A DNA stretch of 64,000 nt from an uncultured bacterium (GTDB lineage Bacteria; Cyanobacteriota; Vampirovibrionia; Gastranaerophilales; Gastranaerophilaceae). The stretch spans positions 116,648 to 180,647 of the forward strand of contig CACYOO010000004.1 in assembly GCA_902776035.1 (NCBI GenBank), given 5' to 3'. How positions within the stretch are numbered: the first letter of the stretch is position 1; every line of letters begins with the position of its first letter. Made by a program: the position numbers and the translations under genes. Below, piece by piece: positions 26,237 through 35,308 of the stretch. The notes below the pieces were generated by a model that saw nothing but the letters and a program-made list of their open reading frames with translations, had not been told where the DNA came from and made no database searches.

Positions 26237-26899
26237 ATGGGTTTAGGTGCATCACAAGCAAGATTTTTAACATTGACTGCCAGAAAGACTAACATAGAAT
26301 TTCAAGGTCAACAAATTAACCAACAAAGAACTACATTGGCAAACCAATCTTCTAATATGTATTCTCAAATGTTGAATTTACAAGTTCCTACAATGCCATC
26401 CAGAGACCAATTCCAAAAAACTGTTTACACTGTTTCTAATATCGATGATATTTCCGGCGATGCAAAAATTTCTTCAATTACAAAAAGCATAAATAAAACT
26501 GAAGAAGGTAAATCTCTATATACTATTATCCTTTCTTACACTCAAGATAATGAAACTTTAACAAAAGTTTTATCTAATGTTGAATTAGGAATCAGTCAAA
26601 ATGCAAGAATTACTTCTTTAACTTTTGATGGAAAATCTTATCCTGTAGCAGCAGGTTCTGAATATGATGCAGCTGCTTACGAAGATGCTGAAAACGAATA
26701 TAAATACCAAAATATTTTATATGAACAAAGATTAAATACTATAAATTCAAGTCTTTCTATATTACAAGATGAAGATAAAAAATTAGAATTAAGATTAAAA
26801 CAATTAGACACTGAACAAAATGCAGTAAAAACTGAAATGGATTCTATAAAAGAAGTTATTAAAAAGAATATCGAAACAACTTTCAAAACATTTGCTTAA
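26237..26899 (+). CDS. protein of unknown function, conserved termini and variable middle (paralogue of 10623-11576)
   Basis: The open frame starts at 26123, but I place the start at ATG 26237 (220 aa). There the protein aligns from its first residue with the paralogue at 10623 (MGLGASQARFLTLTARKTN), and AGGAA lies 10 bases upstream. Shared parts are the first ~55 residues (then GQQINQQRTTLANQS) and the last ~50 (LELRLKQLDTEQNAV, EVIKKNIETTFKTF). The middle is shorter and unrelated. Both ends look like amphipathic helices. There is no signal peptide. Function unknown; resemblance in layout to secreted filament subunits is only an idea. Confidence 0.8.
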   Translation: MGLGASQARFLTLTARKTNIEFQGQQINQQRTTLANQSSNMYSQMLNLQVPTMPSRDQFQKTVYTVSNIDDISGDAKISSITKSINKTEEGKSLYTIILSYTQDNETLTKVLSNVELGISQNARITSLTFDGKSYPVAAGSEYDAAAYEDAENEYKYQNILYEQRLNTINSSLSILQDEDKKLELRLKQLDTEQNAVKTEMDSIKEVIKKNIETTFKTFA

Positions 26900-26932
26900 T
26901 AAAGGGTTATGAAATAAAATAAACTATTTTAT

Positions 26933-27598
26933 TTATCTTTCATTTTCAGTAAAAGAACCGCCATAAACATTATAGTAATATGAGCATGCTATTCCAAGAC
27001 CATATTTTGAACAATCACGTTTAATCATTATTTTATTATTACTAAATTCATTACCTACAGGTTCAATTCTGTCTTTAAATACTTTAACTGCAAAAATATC
27101 TTCACCCCATGTATTTGGCTTATCAATACCATTGATGTCAAATAGCATCATTGCATAAGGTGTTTTTGTATCGGAATTTTTATAATCATTTAACCATTTT
27201 AATCCAACAATATGTCCTGAATTTAAAATTTTAAATTTGTTAAAATAGTATATATTATTCGTTTTTGGTATCTTACCGTTATAAAAACGTATTTTATAAT
27301 CTTTTTCGCTTAAATCGGATTTTATTCTTATATATGGATTTAATATTGTAAATAACGCATCAATACTTTCATTGTCATCTTTTGCTTGTTCCAGAGCAAG
27401 TCTGTCGTTTTTGTCATCATTAACTCTTATTGCAGAAAATACATAATCAATATTTTGATAAGAATGCTTCCATTGAGCAATGGTATTTAATTTTTTATTA
27501 TCTTTTATTAATTCAGGTACAACAAAGGTCGCTGTTAATAAAATTAAACAGAACACAACAACTATTTCTACAATGGTAAAAGCGGAAAATTTTTTCAT
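26933..27598 (-). CDS. type IV prepilin-like protein
   Basis: The frame opens at 27625, but ATG 27596-27598 gives a standard prepilin (221 aa) and has GGGAG 10 bases upstream. It has a short basic leader, a predicted cleavage before F7 (FSAFTIVEIVVVF; Ala at -1, Glu at +5) and a hydrophobic helix. A globular C-terminal domain follows with a likely disulphide (Cys in RDCSKYG and IACSYYY). It is a single pseudopilin-like protein without the repeats and S74 domain of the 3818-10460 group. Its gene follows the PHP phosphatase gene by 7 bases. It might be a minor pilin or a surface protein. Confidence 0.8.
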   Translation of the reverse strand: MKKFSAFTIVEIVVVFCLILLTATFVVPELIKDNKKLNTIAQWKHSYQNIDYVFSAIRVNDDKNDRLALEQAKDDNESIDALFTILNPYIRIKSDLSEKDYKIRFYNGKIPKTNNIYYFNKFKILNSGHIVGLKWLNDYKNSDTKTPYAMMLFDINGIDKPNTWGEDIFAVKVFKDRIEPVGNEFSNNKIMIKRDCSKYGLGIACSYYYNVYGGSFTENER

Positions 27599-27605
27599 AA
27601 ATCTT

Positions 27606-28469
27606 TTACTCCCTTGCCATATCAAGTCGTTTTTTCTCTTGCATTAATTTGTCATAAATCCATTCCGGTATAAAATGTCTTCCTAGAAGTATTTGACCGT
27701 TTTGCGGATTAGGAGCGTGAAAATCGGAGCCGCCTGTTACAATAAGTCCGAATTTTTCTGCCATAGAAGAAAAGTATTCAACAACAGCAGGAGAATGCTT
27801 TCTGTGGTATGCTTCAATTCCGCAAAGTCCATAACTCATTAATTCTCTAATTAATTTTTCTGCAATGTCTATATCATGAGGATGTGCTATTACAGGAATT
27901 CCTCCGGCATCATATATTATTTCAACAGCATCCTGTGGTGAAACAGTATTTCTTTTTACATAAACGGGAGAAGATTCATTTATGTATTTGCTGTAAGCTT
28001 CAATAACACTTGTTGTACCGCCTGCATTTGTTATTGCCTTAGCTATATGAGGTCTGCCAATACTTCCACCTTGAGCAACTTGAGATTTTATAGAGTCTAA
28101 AGAAATTTTTATCCCTTCTTTTTTATCTAGTAAATCAAGGATTTCAATAGCTTGATTTAATCTTGCTTGCTGTTGAGTTTTTAAAAGGTTTTGAAATGCA
28201 CTATCGTTAGTGTTCATAAAATATCCTAATATATGAACTTCATAATTTTTATATAAAGTATTTATTTCAACTCCTTGTATAATTTCTAATTTGTCTTGAA
28301 GATTTCTTTCTTCTAAATATTTTTGAGCAACATTATAAGATAATATATTATCATGATCTGTCAAGGCAATTGCTTCCAGACCGGCATCAATTGCCATATC
28401 AACAACATCTTCCGGCTTATATGCTCCATCAGAATAATTTGTATGTATGTGAAAATCTGCTTTTTTCAT
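27606..28469 (-). CDS. PHP-domain phosphoesterase (RNase AM / nucleoside bisphosphate phosphatase type)
   Basis: This 287-aa protein is a stand-alone PHP domain with all metal motifs: HIHTNYSDG, LTDHDN, QGVEINT, GGIPVIAHPHD and VTGGSDFHAP. This set matches the YciV/RNase AM (3',5'-nucleotide bisphosphate phosphatase) group, which recycles pAp-type nucleotides and trims 5' ends of RNA. It follows ymdB and rny on the same strand, so an RNA-turnover setting is consistent. The exact substrate is inferred from the family. Confidence 0.88.
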   Translation of the reverse strand: MKKADFHIHTNYSDGAYKPEDVVDMAIDAGLEAIALTDHDNILSYNVAQKYLEERNLQDKLEIIQGVEINTLYKNYEVHILGYFMNTNDSAFQNLLKTQQQARLNQAIEILDLLDKKEGIKISLDSIKSQVAQGGSIGRPHIAKAITNAGGTTSVIEAYSKYINESSPVYVKRNTVSPQDAVEIIYDAGGIPVIAHPHDIDIAEKLIRELMSYGLCGIEAYHRKHSPAVVEYFSSMAEKFGLIVTGGSDFHAPNPQNGQILLGRHFIPEWIYDKLMQEKKRLDMARE

Positions 28470-28484
28470 TGATAAACTCCCTAA

Positions 28485-29342
28485 TTAAGCATTTATATTA
28501 TCTTTTAATTTATCAGTAATTTCATCATTGTTTAAATTAATGATTTCATTTATTCGTTTTATACTGATTGCTTTTCCCGTGATAGGATTAATTGTAAATT
28601 CTACTGCGTTTACAACAACATTTGTATCCTGTGCAACTTCAAAACGTTCAGGTAAATTTGTAGTCATACGTTTTAAAGAAGTTTCGTACTCCATTCCTAT
28701 AACTCCGTTTTGAGCCCCGCAAAATCCTGCGTCAGTAATATATGCCATACAGTTATTAACAATCTGTTCATCAGCTGTTTGGACATGTGTATGTGTACCT
28801 GCAAATGCGGATACTCCTAAATTTGCAGCGTATTTACCAAAACATATTTTTTCAGCTGTTGCTTCAGCATGAAAATCTATAAAAACATTTGGTGTTATTG
28901 TTTTTATTTCATCAATTTTATTTTTTAAAATATCCCACTGTGAATCAATAGGAGGCATAAAAACTCTGCCTAAAAAATTCATAATACAAATTTTGTATTC
29001 TCCAACATCAAAAATGCCATATCCGTTACCGGCAGTATTTTTTGGATAGTTTAGGGGACGAATTAATTTTTGTGCTTGTTCTATATATGTAAATATTTCC
29101 TTTTTATCCCAAATATGATTTCCTGAAGTAAGACAATTAATACCTGATGAAATTAAATCTTCATAGTTTTTTTGAGTAAGACCAAAACCGTGAGAAGCAT
29201 TTTCTGCATTTGCGATTATAAAATCGTAATTTCCACGATTTTGTGATAAATAATATTTGACTGCATTTCTACCGGCTCTACCTGCAATATCACCAAAAAA
29301 CAGTATTTTTAAGGATGTTTCATTCATACTAAAGATACTCAC
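28485..29342 (-). CDS. ymdB: YmdB-family metallophosphoesterase
   Basis: This 285-aa calcineurin-like protein is of the TIGR00282/YmdB type, with phosphodiesterase activity on cyclic nucleotides in Bacillus. Motifs are FFGDIAGRAGR, IANAENASHGFG, LTSGNHIWDKKE, VFIDFHAEATAEK and GTHTHVQTAD. The listed start is GTG 29340-29342. An ATG five codons later (29325-29327) begins MNETSLKILFFGD and is an equally good start. It lies 8 bases after rny, the same rny-ymdB pair as in Bacillus, which supports both assignments. Confidence 0.9.
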   Translation of the reverse strand: MSIFSMNETSLKILFFGDIAGRAGRNAVKYYLSQNRGNYDFIIANAENASHGFGLTQKNYEDLISSGINCLTSGNHIWDKKEIFTYIEQAQKLIRPLNYPKNTAGNGYGIFDVGEYKICIMNFLGRVFMPPIDSQWDILKNKIDEIKTITPNVFIDFHAEATAEKICFGKYAANLGVSAFAGTHTHVQTADEQIVNNCMAYITDAGFCGAQNGVIGMEYETSLKRMTTNLPERFEVAQDTNVVVNAVEFTINPITGKAISIKRINEIINLNNDEITDKLKDNINA

Positions 29343-29350
29343 AAAACCTA

Positions 29351-30871
29351 CTATTTTGCAATTTCGGTTGCTCTAAATTCTCTTACTACAGTAACTCTAA
29401 TTTGTCCCGGATAATCAAGTTCATCTTCTATTCTTTTAGCAATATCACGAGCAAGCTTTTGAGCCAATAAATCATCAAATTTGTCGGCTTCAACAATAAC
29501 TCTTACTTCACGTCCTGCTTGTACTGCAAATGATTGTTTTATTCCATTGAAACTATTTACAATTTCTTCAATTTTTTGTAAACGTTTTACATAAATTTCT
29601 AAAGTATCACGTCTTGCTCCAGGTCTGCCTGCGGAAATCGCATCTGCCATTTTTACAAGGACTGCTTCTATTGTATTTGCAGTAACGTCATCATGATGAG
29701 CTTCAATTGCATGAATTATTTCCATTTTTTCGCCAAACTTATTTGCAATTTCAACACCTAATTGTATATGTGTTCCTTCTTGAGTTTGGTCAACAGCTTT
29801 ACCTATATCATGTAATAGTCCTGCACGTTTAGCTACGTTAACATTAGCTCCAAGTTCAGAGGCAAGCATGCCTGCTATATGACCAACTTCTAAAGAGTGT
29901 TTTAAAACATTTTGACCATAGCTTGTTCTGTAATATAAACGTCCTAAAAGTTTTAGAAGTTCTTTGTTTAAGCCCATAATACCCATATCAAGTGCAGCAT
30001 TTTCACCCTCTGTATATATTTTCTTTTCAACTTCTTCTTTTGCTTTTGCAACTGTTTCTTCAATTCTTACGGGGTGAATTCTACCATCTGATATAAGTTT
30101 TTCTAATGCCAATTTTGCAATTTCACGTCTTACAGGATCAAAGCTTGATAGTACAACAGCTTCAGGTGTATCATCAATGATGAAATCAACTCCTGTTAAT
30201 GTTTCTAATGCCCTGATATTTCTTCCCTCACGACCGATAATGCGTCCTTTCATTTCATCACTTGGCAGAGAAACTACAGATACTGTACTTTCTACAACTT
30301 GATCTATTACGCATCTTTGCATTATTGTTGAAAGTATTTCTTGAGATTGTTCTGTTGCGGTTTCTTTTATTTTTGCTTCGTTATCTCTAATAAGCTGTAA
30401 TCTTTCTTGTTCCAAGTCTTTCTTTATTTGTTCTAAGAGCATATTCTTAGCATCTTCCGATGACATACCGGAAATTTTTTCAAGTTCTATGGTTTGTCTG
30501 TGTATTAATTCTGAAAGATTATTTTCTGCTTCAAGAAGTTCATCCATTTTTTTATGAACTTCGTTTTCTTTGTCTGTTACTTCCTGTATTTTATTTTCCA
30601 GAACATCTTCTCTTTGAGCAAGTTTTGTTTCTTGTCTTGATAATTCTTGTCTGCGTTCTCTTTCTTCTTCATTTAATTGTTCACGCTCTGTTTGTAGTGC
30701 ATCTTTTGCTTTTACCATTGCCTCTTTTAATAAAAGGTTTTCTTTTTGTTTTAAGTCGTCTTGGTTTTTTTGTGAATCTTTTTTTAGTTCGTTATATTTA
30801 ACATGTTGTAAAACAATTACAAATACTAATATAACTAATAAAACTATGCCGACTGTCATAAATAAATTCAT
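29351..30871 (-). CDS. rny: ribonuclease Y
   Basis: RNase Y is a membrane-bound endoribonuclease that starts mRNA decay. The 506-aa protein has an N-terminal membrane helix (about residues 5-25) and a long charged coiled coil to about residue 195. The KH domain is visible as MKGRIIGREGRNIRALE, and the HD domain as KRAGLLHDIGKAVD and EAHHDD. Length is normal. It is the first gene of the rny-ymdB-PHP-prepilin run and is divergent from pepA, with 263 A/T-rich bases between. Confidence 0.96.
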   Translation of the reverse strand: MNLFMTVGIVLLVILVFVIVLQHVKYNELKKDSQKNQDDLKQKENLLLKEAMVKAKDALQTEREQLNEEERERRQELSRQETKLAQREDVLENKIQEVTDKENEVHKKMDELLEAENNLSELIHRQTIELEKISGMSSEDAKNMLLEQIKKDLEQERLQLIRDNEAKIKETATEQSQEILSTIMQRCVIDQVVESTVSVVSLPSDEMKGRIIGREGRNIRALETLTGVDFIIDDTPEAVVLSSFDPVRREIAKLALEKLISDGRIHPVRIEETVAKAKEEVEKKIYTEGENAALDMGIMGLNKELLKLLGRLYYRTSYGQNVLKHSLEVGHIAGMLASELGANVNVAKRAGLLHDIGKAVDQTQEGTHIQLGVEIANKFGEKMEIIHAIEAHHDDVTANTIEAVLVKMADAISAGRPGARRDTLEIYVKRLQKIEEIVNSFNGIKQSFAVQAGREVRVIVEADKFDDLLAQKLARDIAKRIEDELDYPGQIRVTVVREFRATEIAK

Positions 30872-31134
30872 AATAGTTTTAAATCCTTTTCTTTTTTATT
30901 TTTTATTAATACAAGTAATCAGAGCGTTATTATTCGCTCACTTAACTATAATTTATACTAAATTGTTATATATTATTTTAATTTATTTCTTAAATTTTGA
31001 TTACATATATATAAAAAATATTTATTGTCATAACTTATCTTAAGTTTAGCATGTAAAAAAAATTTGTATAGTTCTATAAAAAAATTTACATGTTATTATT
31101 AATTTATATTAAATAAAAAAGAAAGGACTATAAA

Positions 31135-32538
31135 ATGGAATTTAAAATTGTACAAAATAGTGAAATTTTAAGTGTAAATGATGTATGTGATATTTTAACG
31201 ATAGGTGTTTTTGAAGGTGAAAAAACAGGGATTGAAAAAATAGATAATCTTGTATTCAATGAAGATAAATTTGAAGGCAAATTTAATAAAACGTATTTGC
31301 TTCCTTGTTGCTGTGATATTCTTCCTGCTAAAAAAGTTCTGGTTGTAGGACTTGGTAAAAAAGAAGATTTAGACGGACAAAAAATTAGAGAAGCTGTAGT
31401 AAAAGCAATCAAAAAAACTATTCAAATAAAATCAGAATATGTGGCATTTAAATTTCCTGATGGTTATGAGGATGTAATTGCAGAGTCCTGTTATATAGGT
31501 GATTATTCATTTGATAAATACAAATCTGAAAAAGCACACCATATTAAAAAAGTATGTTTGCAAGGAGATGAAGCAAAAGTAAAAAAAGGACAAATTTTTG
31601 GTGAGGCAATGCAATTGACAAGAGATTTAGCTAATGAGCCATCAGAATATGCAACACCTTCAAAATTGGCAGAAGTTGCAGATGGCTTAGGGCTTGATGT
31701 GAAAATTTATGATAGAGCTGAATGTGAAAAAATGGGTATGGGGGCATTTTTAGCAGTTGCAAGAGGAAGTTTACAAGAACCAAAATTTATTCATTTAACA
31801 TACTCTTGTCCAAATCCTAAAAAGAAAGTGGCAATTATCGGAAAAGGTTTGTGTTTTGATAGCGGAGGAATGAATTTAAAGCCGGCTGCATCAATGATGA
31901 CAATGCGTGATGATATGTCAGGTGCTGCATGTGTACTTGGTGTAATGAGTAAGATAAAAGAATTTCATCCGAATGTAGAAGTTCACGGTATAATTGCTGC
32001 TTGTGAAAATATGATAGGTCCAAAGGCATATAGGCAAGGTGATATATTAACTGCTAAAAACGGTAAAACAATAGAAATTGATAATACAGATGCAGAAGGC
32101 AGAGTAACAATGGCGGATGCACTATGTTATGCCTGTGAACTAGGTGTTGACGAAGTAATTGACATTGCAACTCTTACAGGTGCTTGTATGGTTGCATTGG
32201 GAACTTGTGCTTCAGGTATTATGGGTAATGATAAAGAACTTATAAGTAATATTATTAAAACAGGTAATAACTCAGGTGAAAGATATTGGGAAATGCCAAT
32301 GTTCGAAGATTATTTTACAAGTTTAAAAAGTGAAATAGCTGATATGAAAAATTCAGGTGCAAGATGGGGTGGTGCATCAGCTGCAGGGTTATTTTTAAAG
32401 AACTTTGTAACTGATAATGTTAAATGGGCTCATTTGGATATTGCAGGAACGGCATTTTTAGAAAAACCACAGAAAGAATTTATTAAAGGTGCAACAGGTG
32501 TTGGTGTAAGGACATTACTGAATTATATAATCAACTAA
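31135..32538 (+). CDS. pepA: leucyl aminopeptidase (M17 family)
   Basis: This 467-aa cytosolic zinc aminopeptidase removes N-terminal residues from peptides. The metal and active-site motifs are present: GKGLCFDSGGMNLKP (catalytic Lys and Asp) and the signature NTDAEGRVTMADAL. The N-terminal regulatory or DNA-binding-like domain is present but diverged. Length fits M17. AAAGGA lies before the ATG. It is probably a single-gene unit, followed by ftsZ after 163 bases. Confidence 0.95.
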   Translation: MEFKIVQNSEILSVNDVCDILTIGVFEGEKTGIEKIDNLVFNEDKFEGKFNKTYLLPCCCDILPAKKVLVVGLGKKEDLDGQKIREAVVKAIKKTIQIKSEYVAFKFPDGYEDVIAESCYIGDYSFDKYKSEKAHHIKKVCLQGDEAKVKKGQIFGEAMQLTRDLANEPSEYATPSKLAEVADGLGLDVKIYDRAECEKMGMGAFLAVARGSLQEPKFIHLTYSCPNPKKKVAIIGKGLCFDSGGMNLKPAASMMTMRDDMSGAACVLGVMSKIKEFHPNVEVHGIIAACENMIGPKAYRQGDILTAKNGKTIEIDNTDAEGRVTMADALCYACELGVDEVIDIATLTGACMVALGTCASGIMGNDKELISNIIKTGNNSGERYWEMPMFEDYFTSLKSEIADMKNSGARWGGASAAGLFLKNFVTDNVKWAHLDIAGTAFLEKPQKEFIKGATGVGVRTLLNYIIN

Positions 32539-32612
32539 ATGAATTATGTTATTTTGTTTTACTCGATTTATAATTGTATCGGTAACAATTTCTTAACAAA
32601 AATACATAGTTC

Positions 32613-32641
32613 TTGAAATGATGATAAGATTGAATAATAAT
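32613..32641 (+). promoter_or_regulatory. candidate ftsZ promoter
   Basis: TTGAAA (32613-32618), a 17-base spacer and AATAAT (32636-32641) lie about 60 bases before the ftsZ start. Each box matches consensus in 5 of 6 positions; in such A/T-rich DNA chance matches are common. Confidence 0.4.
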
Positions 32642-32701
32642 TTTATAAGAATGTTATAAAAATTTTGAGACTTAACTAAAAAGAAACAAAGAGGAATAAC
32701 A

Positions 32702-33871
32702 GTGGACGATTTTACAAGAGCAGCAGAATTCTTAAATGCCGGACAGTATGATAGTTCGGTCGCAGATGATGTAAGTCCTGCAAAAATAAAAGTTATCGGT
32801 GTTGGCGGCGGTGGTGGCAATGCCGTTAATCGAATGATAAAAGCAGGTTTAACAGGTGTTGAATTTTACTTGATGAACACAGATGCACAAGTGTTAAAGT
32901 TTGGTGCTGCACCTAATAAAATAAGATTGGGTGCAAAACTTACAAACGGACTTGGTGCAGGCGGAGATCCAAAAGTAGGAGAAGATGCCGCAGAAGAAGC
33001 TCGTCAAGAAATAACAGCAGCTATTGAGGGTGCTGATATGGTATTTGTTACTGCCGGCATGGGCGGTGGTACCGGTACAGGTGCAGCTCCTGTTGTTGCA
33101 AGGGTTGCAAAAGAGCTTGGCATTTTGACCATAGCAGTTGTAACAAAACCATTTAGTTTTGAAGGTAAACGTAGAGCCAATCAAGCGGTTGAAGGTATAA
33201 AAAAATTAAGTGATGCAGTTGATGCAATTATAGTTATACCTAATGATAATTTACTTGGTGTAGTTGATAGAAAAGTTGGTTTAACAGAATCATTTGCAGT
33301 TGTAGATGAGGTGTTGTTAAGAGGTGTTCAAGGTATAACAGATATTATCACGATACCTGGTTTAATTAATGTTGATTTTGCAGATGTACGTTCAGTAATG
33401 GCTTCATCCGGTTCTGCATTAATGGGTATTGGTATTGGTCAAGGCGAAGGCAGAGCAGAAGAAGCTGCAAGAAACGCTATTGATTCTAAATTGTTGGAAA
33501 CAACCATTGACGGTGCAAAAGGTGTTATTGTTAATATAACAGGTGGTCCAGATTTGGGCTTGACTGACGTTACAAAAGCTATGACTATTATTAATGATGC
33601 AGTTCAAGATGATGCTATTGTTATATTCGGTGCAGTAACTGATCAAAATATGCAAGGTGAAGTAAAAATTACTGTTATAGCTACAGGTTTTGAAATGAAA
33701 ACTCATAGCGCAATACAGGCAGAAAAGGCACAAGCAAAACCTTTGAGTGCTGCGGATTTCTTCTCAGGTGCATTTAACAATGCAAATAAAAAATCAGAAC
33801 CTGTCCAAACTTCTTCTAGTATGCCTAATTTTAATACTACTATAGAAATTCCTGATTTCTTGAAAAAGTAG
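32702..33871 (+). CDS. ftsZ: cell division protein FtsZ
   Basis: FtsZ polymerises with GTP to form the division ring. The 389-aa protein shows [16 protein letters not shown], the tubulin signature [15 protein letters not shown], and the T7 loop region NVDFADVR. A Ser/Pro/Asn-rich linker leads to a conserved C-terminal peptide ending IEIPDFLKK, which binds FtsA/SepF-type partners. Start is GTG 32702 with AGAGGA upstream. It is not in a dcw cluster here: no ftsA or ftsQ neighbours. A terminator at 33927-33960 follows. Confidence 0.97.
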   Translation: MDDFTRAAEFLNAGQYDSSVADDVSPAKIKVIGVGGGGGNAVNRMIKAGLTGVEFYLMNTDAQVLKFGAAPNKIRLGAKLTNGLGAGGDPKVGEDAAEEARQEITAAIEGADMVFVTAGMGGGTGTGAAPVVARVAKELGILTIAVVTKPFSFEGKRRANQAVEGIKKLSDAVDAIIVIPNDNLLGVVDRKVGLTESFAVVDEVLLRGVQGITDIITIPGLINVDFADVRSVMASSGSALMGIGIGQGEGRAEEAARNAIDSKLLETTIDGAKGVIVNITGGPDLGLTDVTKAMTIINDAVQDDAIVIFGAVTDQNMQGEVKITVIATGFEMKTHSAIQAEKAQAKPLSAADFFSGAFNNANKKSEPVQTSSSMPNFNTTIEIPDFLKK

Positions 33872-33926
33872 TAAAGAATTGATACTAAATAAAATAGTAA
33901 ATACAGAATAGTAAATACAGAAAAAA

Positions 33927-33960
33927 TAAAATCACTTAAAATTTAAGTGATTTTATTTTT
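33927..33960. terminator. bidirectional terminator between ftsZ and 34003 gene
   Basis: An 11-bp stem (33928-33938 with 33944-33954) is flanked by A and T runs. It lies between two convergent genes and can serve both. A 14-base direct repeat (about 33894-33920) lies just before it. Confidence 0.8.
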
Positions 33961-34002
33961 ATAAATATTATTTAAGATGTAAATTATAATATGTGCTTTT
34001 AA

Positions 34003-34395
34003 TTATCTATCTGAAGCTTTATTACTAGGTTTTGCAACTTCTTTAACTTCTTTTCCTGCATTTACATCAGCTAAATTTTTTAAAACATCTCCGATGAAAC
34101 CAAGTTCTACAATAACATCGTCTTTTTGTTTTTGAGCAGGAGTTTTAACGTCATCTTCTTCTAATTTGTTTGCTTGTTTTTTTACATCAACATTCTTTCC
34201 TGCTTTAACATCTAATATAGCTTTAAGAGATTTACCAATATAGTCTAATTCCAAAACAAGATTATCATGTTGTTTTTCATCAATAGTTCTATTGTCTTTT
34301 TTAATTCTGTCAGCAGTATAATTTAATGGTTTTGTAACATTTTTCATTGGGGCTGCTTTAGTAACTTGTTGTGCTGCTGAAATTGCTTGAATCAT
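34003..34395 (-). CDS. small unknown protein with an internal duplication
   Basis: This 130-aa lysine- and aspartate-rich protein carries two copies of a ~27-residue unit. The first is around residue 44 (NLVLELDYIGKSLKAIL, then VKAGKNVD), the second around 91 (VIVELGFIGDVLKNLAD, then VNAGKEVK). Each predicts an amphipathic helix. There is no signal peptide or known domain. AAGGAG precedes the ATG. It lies between ftsZ (convergent) and tRNA-Ser. I do not recognise the family; the duplication suggests a small scaffold or binding protein. Confidence 0.7.
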   Translation of the reverse strand: MIQAISAAQQVTKAAPMKNVTKPLNYTADRIKKDNRTIDEKQHDNLVLELDYIGKSLKAILDVKAGKNVDVKKQANKLEEDDVKTPAQKQKDDVIVELGFIGDVLKNLADVNAGKEVKEVAKPSNKASDR

Positions 34396-34480
34396 GTTCT
34401 TCTCCTTTATCTGATATTATTTGTTACAATTATAACAGGTAAATATAAAAATGCAAGTAAAACAAAAAATTATTAAAAAG

Positions 34481-34508
34481 TTGTCAATAAAAATATTTAT
34501 GATATAAT
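34481..34508 (+). promoter_or_regulatory. promoter of tRNA-Ser
   Basis: TTGTCA (34481-34486), a 16-base spacer and a perfect TATAAT (34503-34508), placed 41 bases before the tRNA. Confidence 0.7.
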
Positions 34509-34549
34509 AAAGAAAAATAACCGGAGTGGGTTATAATATATAGCAGTTT

Positions 34550-34639
34550 GGAGAAATGGCCGAGTCGGCTGAAGGCGGCACCCTGCTAAGGTGTTATATG
34601 GAGTAATCTGTATCCTGGGTTCGAATCCCAGTTTCTCCG
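34550..34639 (+). tRNA. tRNA-Ser (anticodon GCU)
   Basis: A 90-base class II tRNA. The acceptor stem GGAGAAA (34550-34556) pairs with TTTCTCC (34632-34638), with discriminator G at 34639. The anticodon loop is CTGCTAA between stem arms GCACC and GGTGT, giving anticodon GCU for AGC/AGU serine codons. A long variable arm, as in Ser tRNAs, and a T arm CTGGG-TTCGAAT-CCCAG follow. CCA is not encoded. It marks the left edge of an accessory island. Confidence 0.95.
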
Positions 34640-34645
34640 ATTTTT

Positions 34646-34686
34646 AGAACCCTTGAACCACTTGAATTTCTGGGGTTCTTTTATTT
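34646..34686 (+). terminator. possible terminator after tRNA-Ser
   Basis: AGAACCC (34646-34652) can pair with GGGTTCT (34673-34679) across a 20-base loop, followed by a T-rich stretch. The long loop makes this less sure than the other hairpins. Confidence 0.4.
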
Positions 34687-34918
34687 TAACTCTGTCCATT
34701 TTGTATCCATTTTTAATTGAGATAAAAATACCGTGCAATTTTCAAAATGCAGATTTAGTATCTCAGAACTACGAGTCCATGAATTTTTATTTTATTGCAT
34801 TTTACATTAGTTTGATATTAAACACAAAGTTTGGTACAATTATAAACAATTTTTTTATTGAATTCTAAAGATTTAATTTTGAAATCGGAAGAAAAGTCAG
34901 AAGAAATTTTTATATAAA

Positions 34919-35263
34919 TCAAGCATGTTTAGGTAATATTTTAATTTCAAAATGTAAATAATCAAAAATCTTAACTAAAGTATCAATTTTAGGGGCGGTT
35001 TTTATTTGTCCGTCAAGTAGTTTTATTATATTACTTCTTGATAGTTCTAAATCTTTAGACATTTTCCTAACAGAAATATTACGAACTTCAATAATCTTTT
35101 CTAAACAAGCATAAAAAGCATCAAAATTTCCATCTTGCAAATATTCGTCTAATGCAACTTGTAACCATAAAGCTTGTTCATTAACATCTTTTAAATGTTC
35201 ATTTAAGTCATCATTGAAGTTTATATTTTCTTTTTTAATTTTATCGATATTAAATTTAGCCAT
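34919..35263 (-). CDS. HigA-type antitoxin (XRE helix-turn-helix)
   Basis: This 114-aa protein resembles the 'addiction module antidote' family (HigA-2 type). The N-terminal ~60 residues (IDKIKKENINF, ALWLQVALDEYLQDG) are the toxin-facing part. They are followed by an XRE helix-turn-helix in RKMSKDLELSRSNIIKLLDGQ and a conserved end region (DTLVKIFDYLHFEIKI). It is the second gene after the RelE/HigB-like toxin, 45 bases downstream. That toxin-first order is typical of higBA. GAGG lies before the ATG. It would repress its own promoter at 35648-35676. Confidence 0.88.
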   Translation of the reverse strand: MAKFNIDKIKKENINFNDDLNEHLKDVNEQALWLQVALDEYLQDGNFDAFYACLEKIIEVRNISVRKMSKDLELSRSNIIKLLDGQIKTAPKIDTLVKIFDYLHFEIKILPKHA

Positions 35264-35308
35264 TTAATATACCTCACTTTCAAATCTATATTTATTAATA
35301 CTGATTAG

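Noticed and set aside
26905..26940. A/T-only hairpin after the 26237 gene
   Set aside because: The stem has no G/C pairs and overlaps the end of the convergent prepilin gene, so stability would be very low.
31040..31095. Imperfect inverted repeat between rny and pepA
   Set aside because: The arms are mostly A/T with mismatches; in this base composition such pairing is expected by chance.
34653..34868. 71-codon plus-strand frame after tRNA-Ser
   Set aside because: No ribosome site, composition typical of A/T-rich spacer, and no family likeness. The minus strand of the same stretch looks more like old coding sequence.
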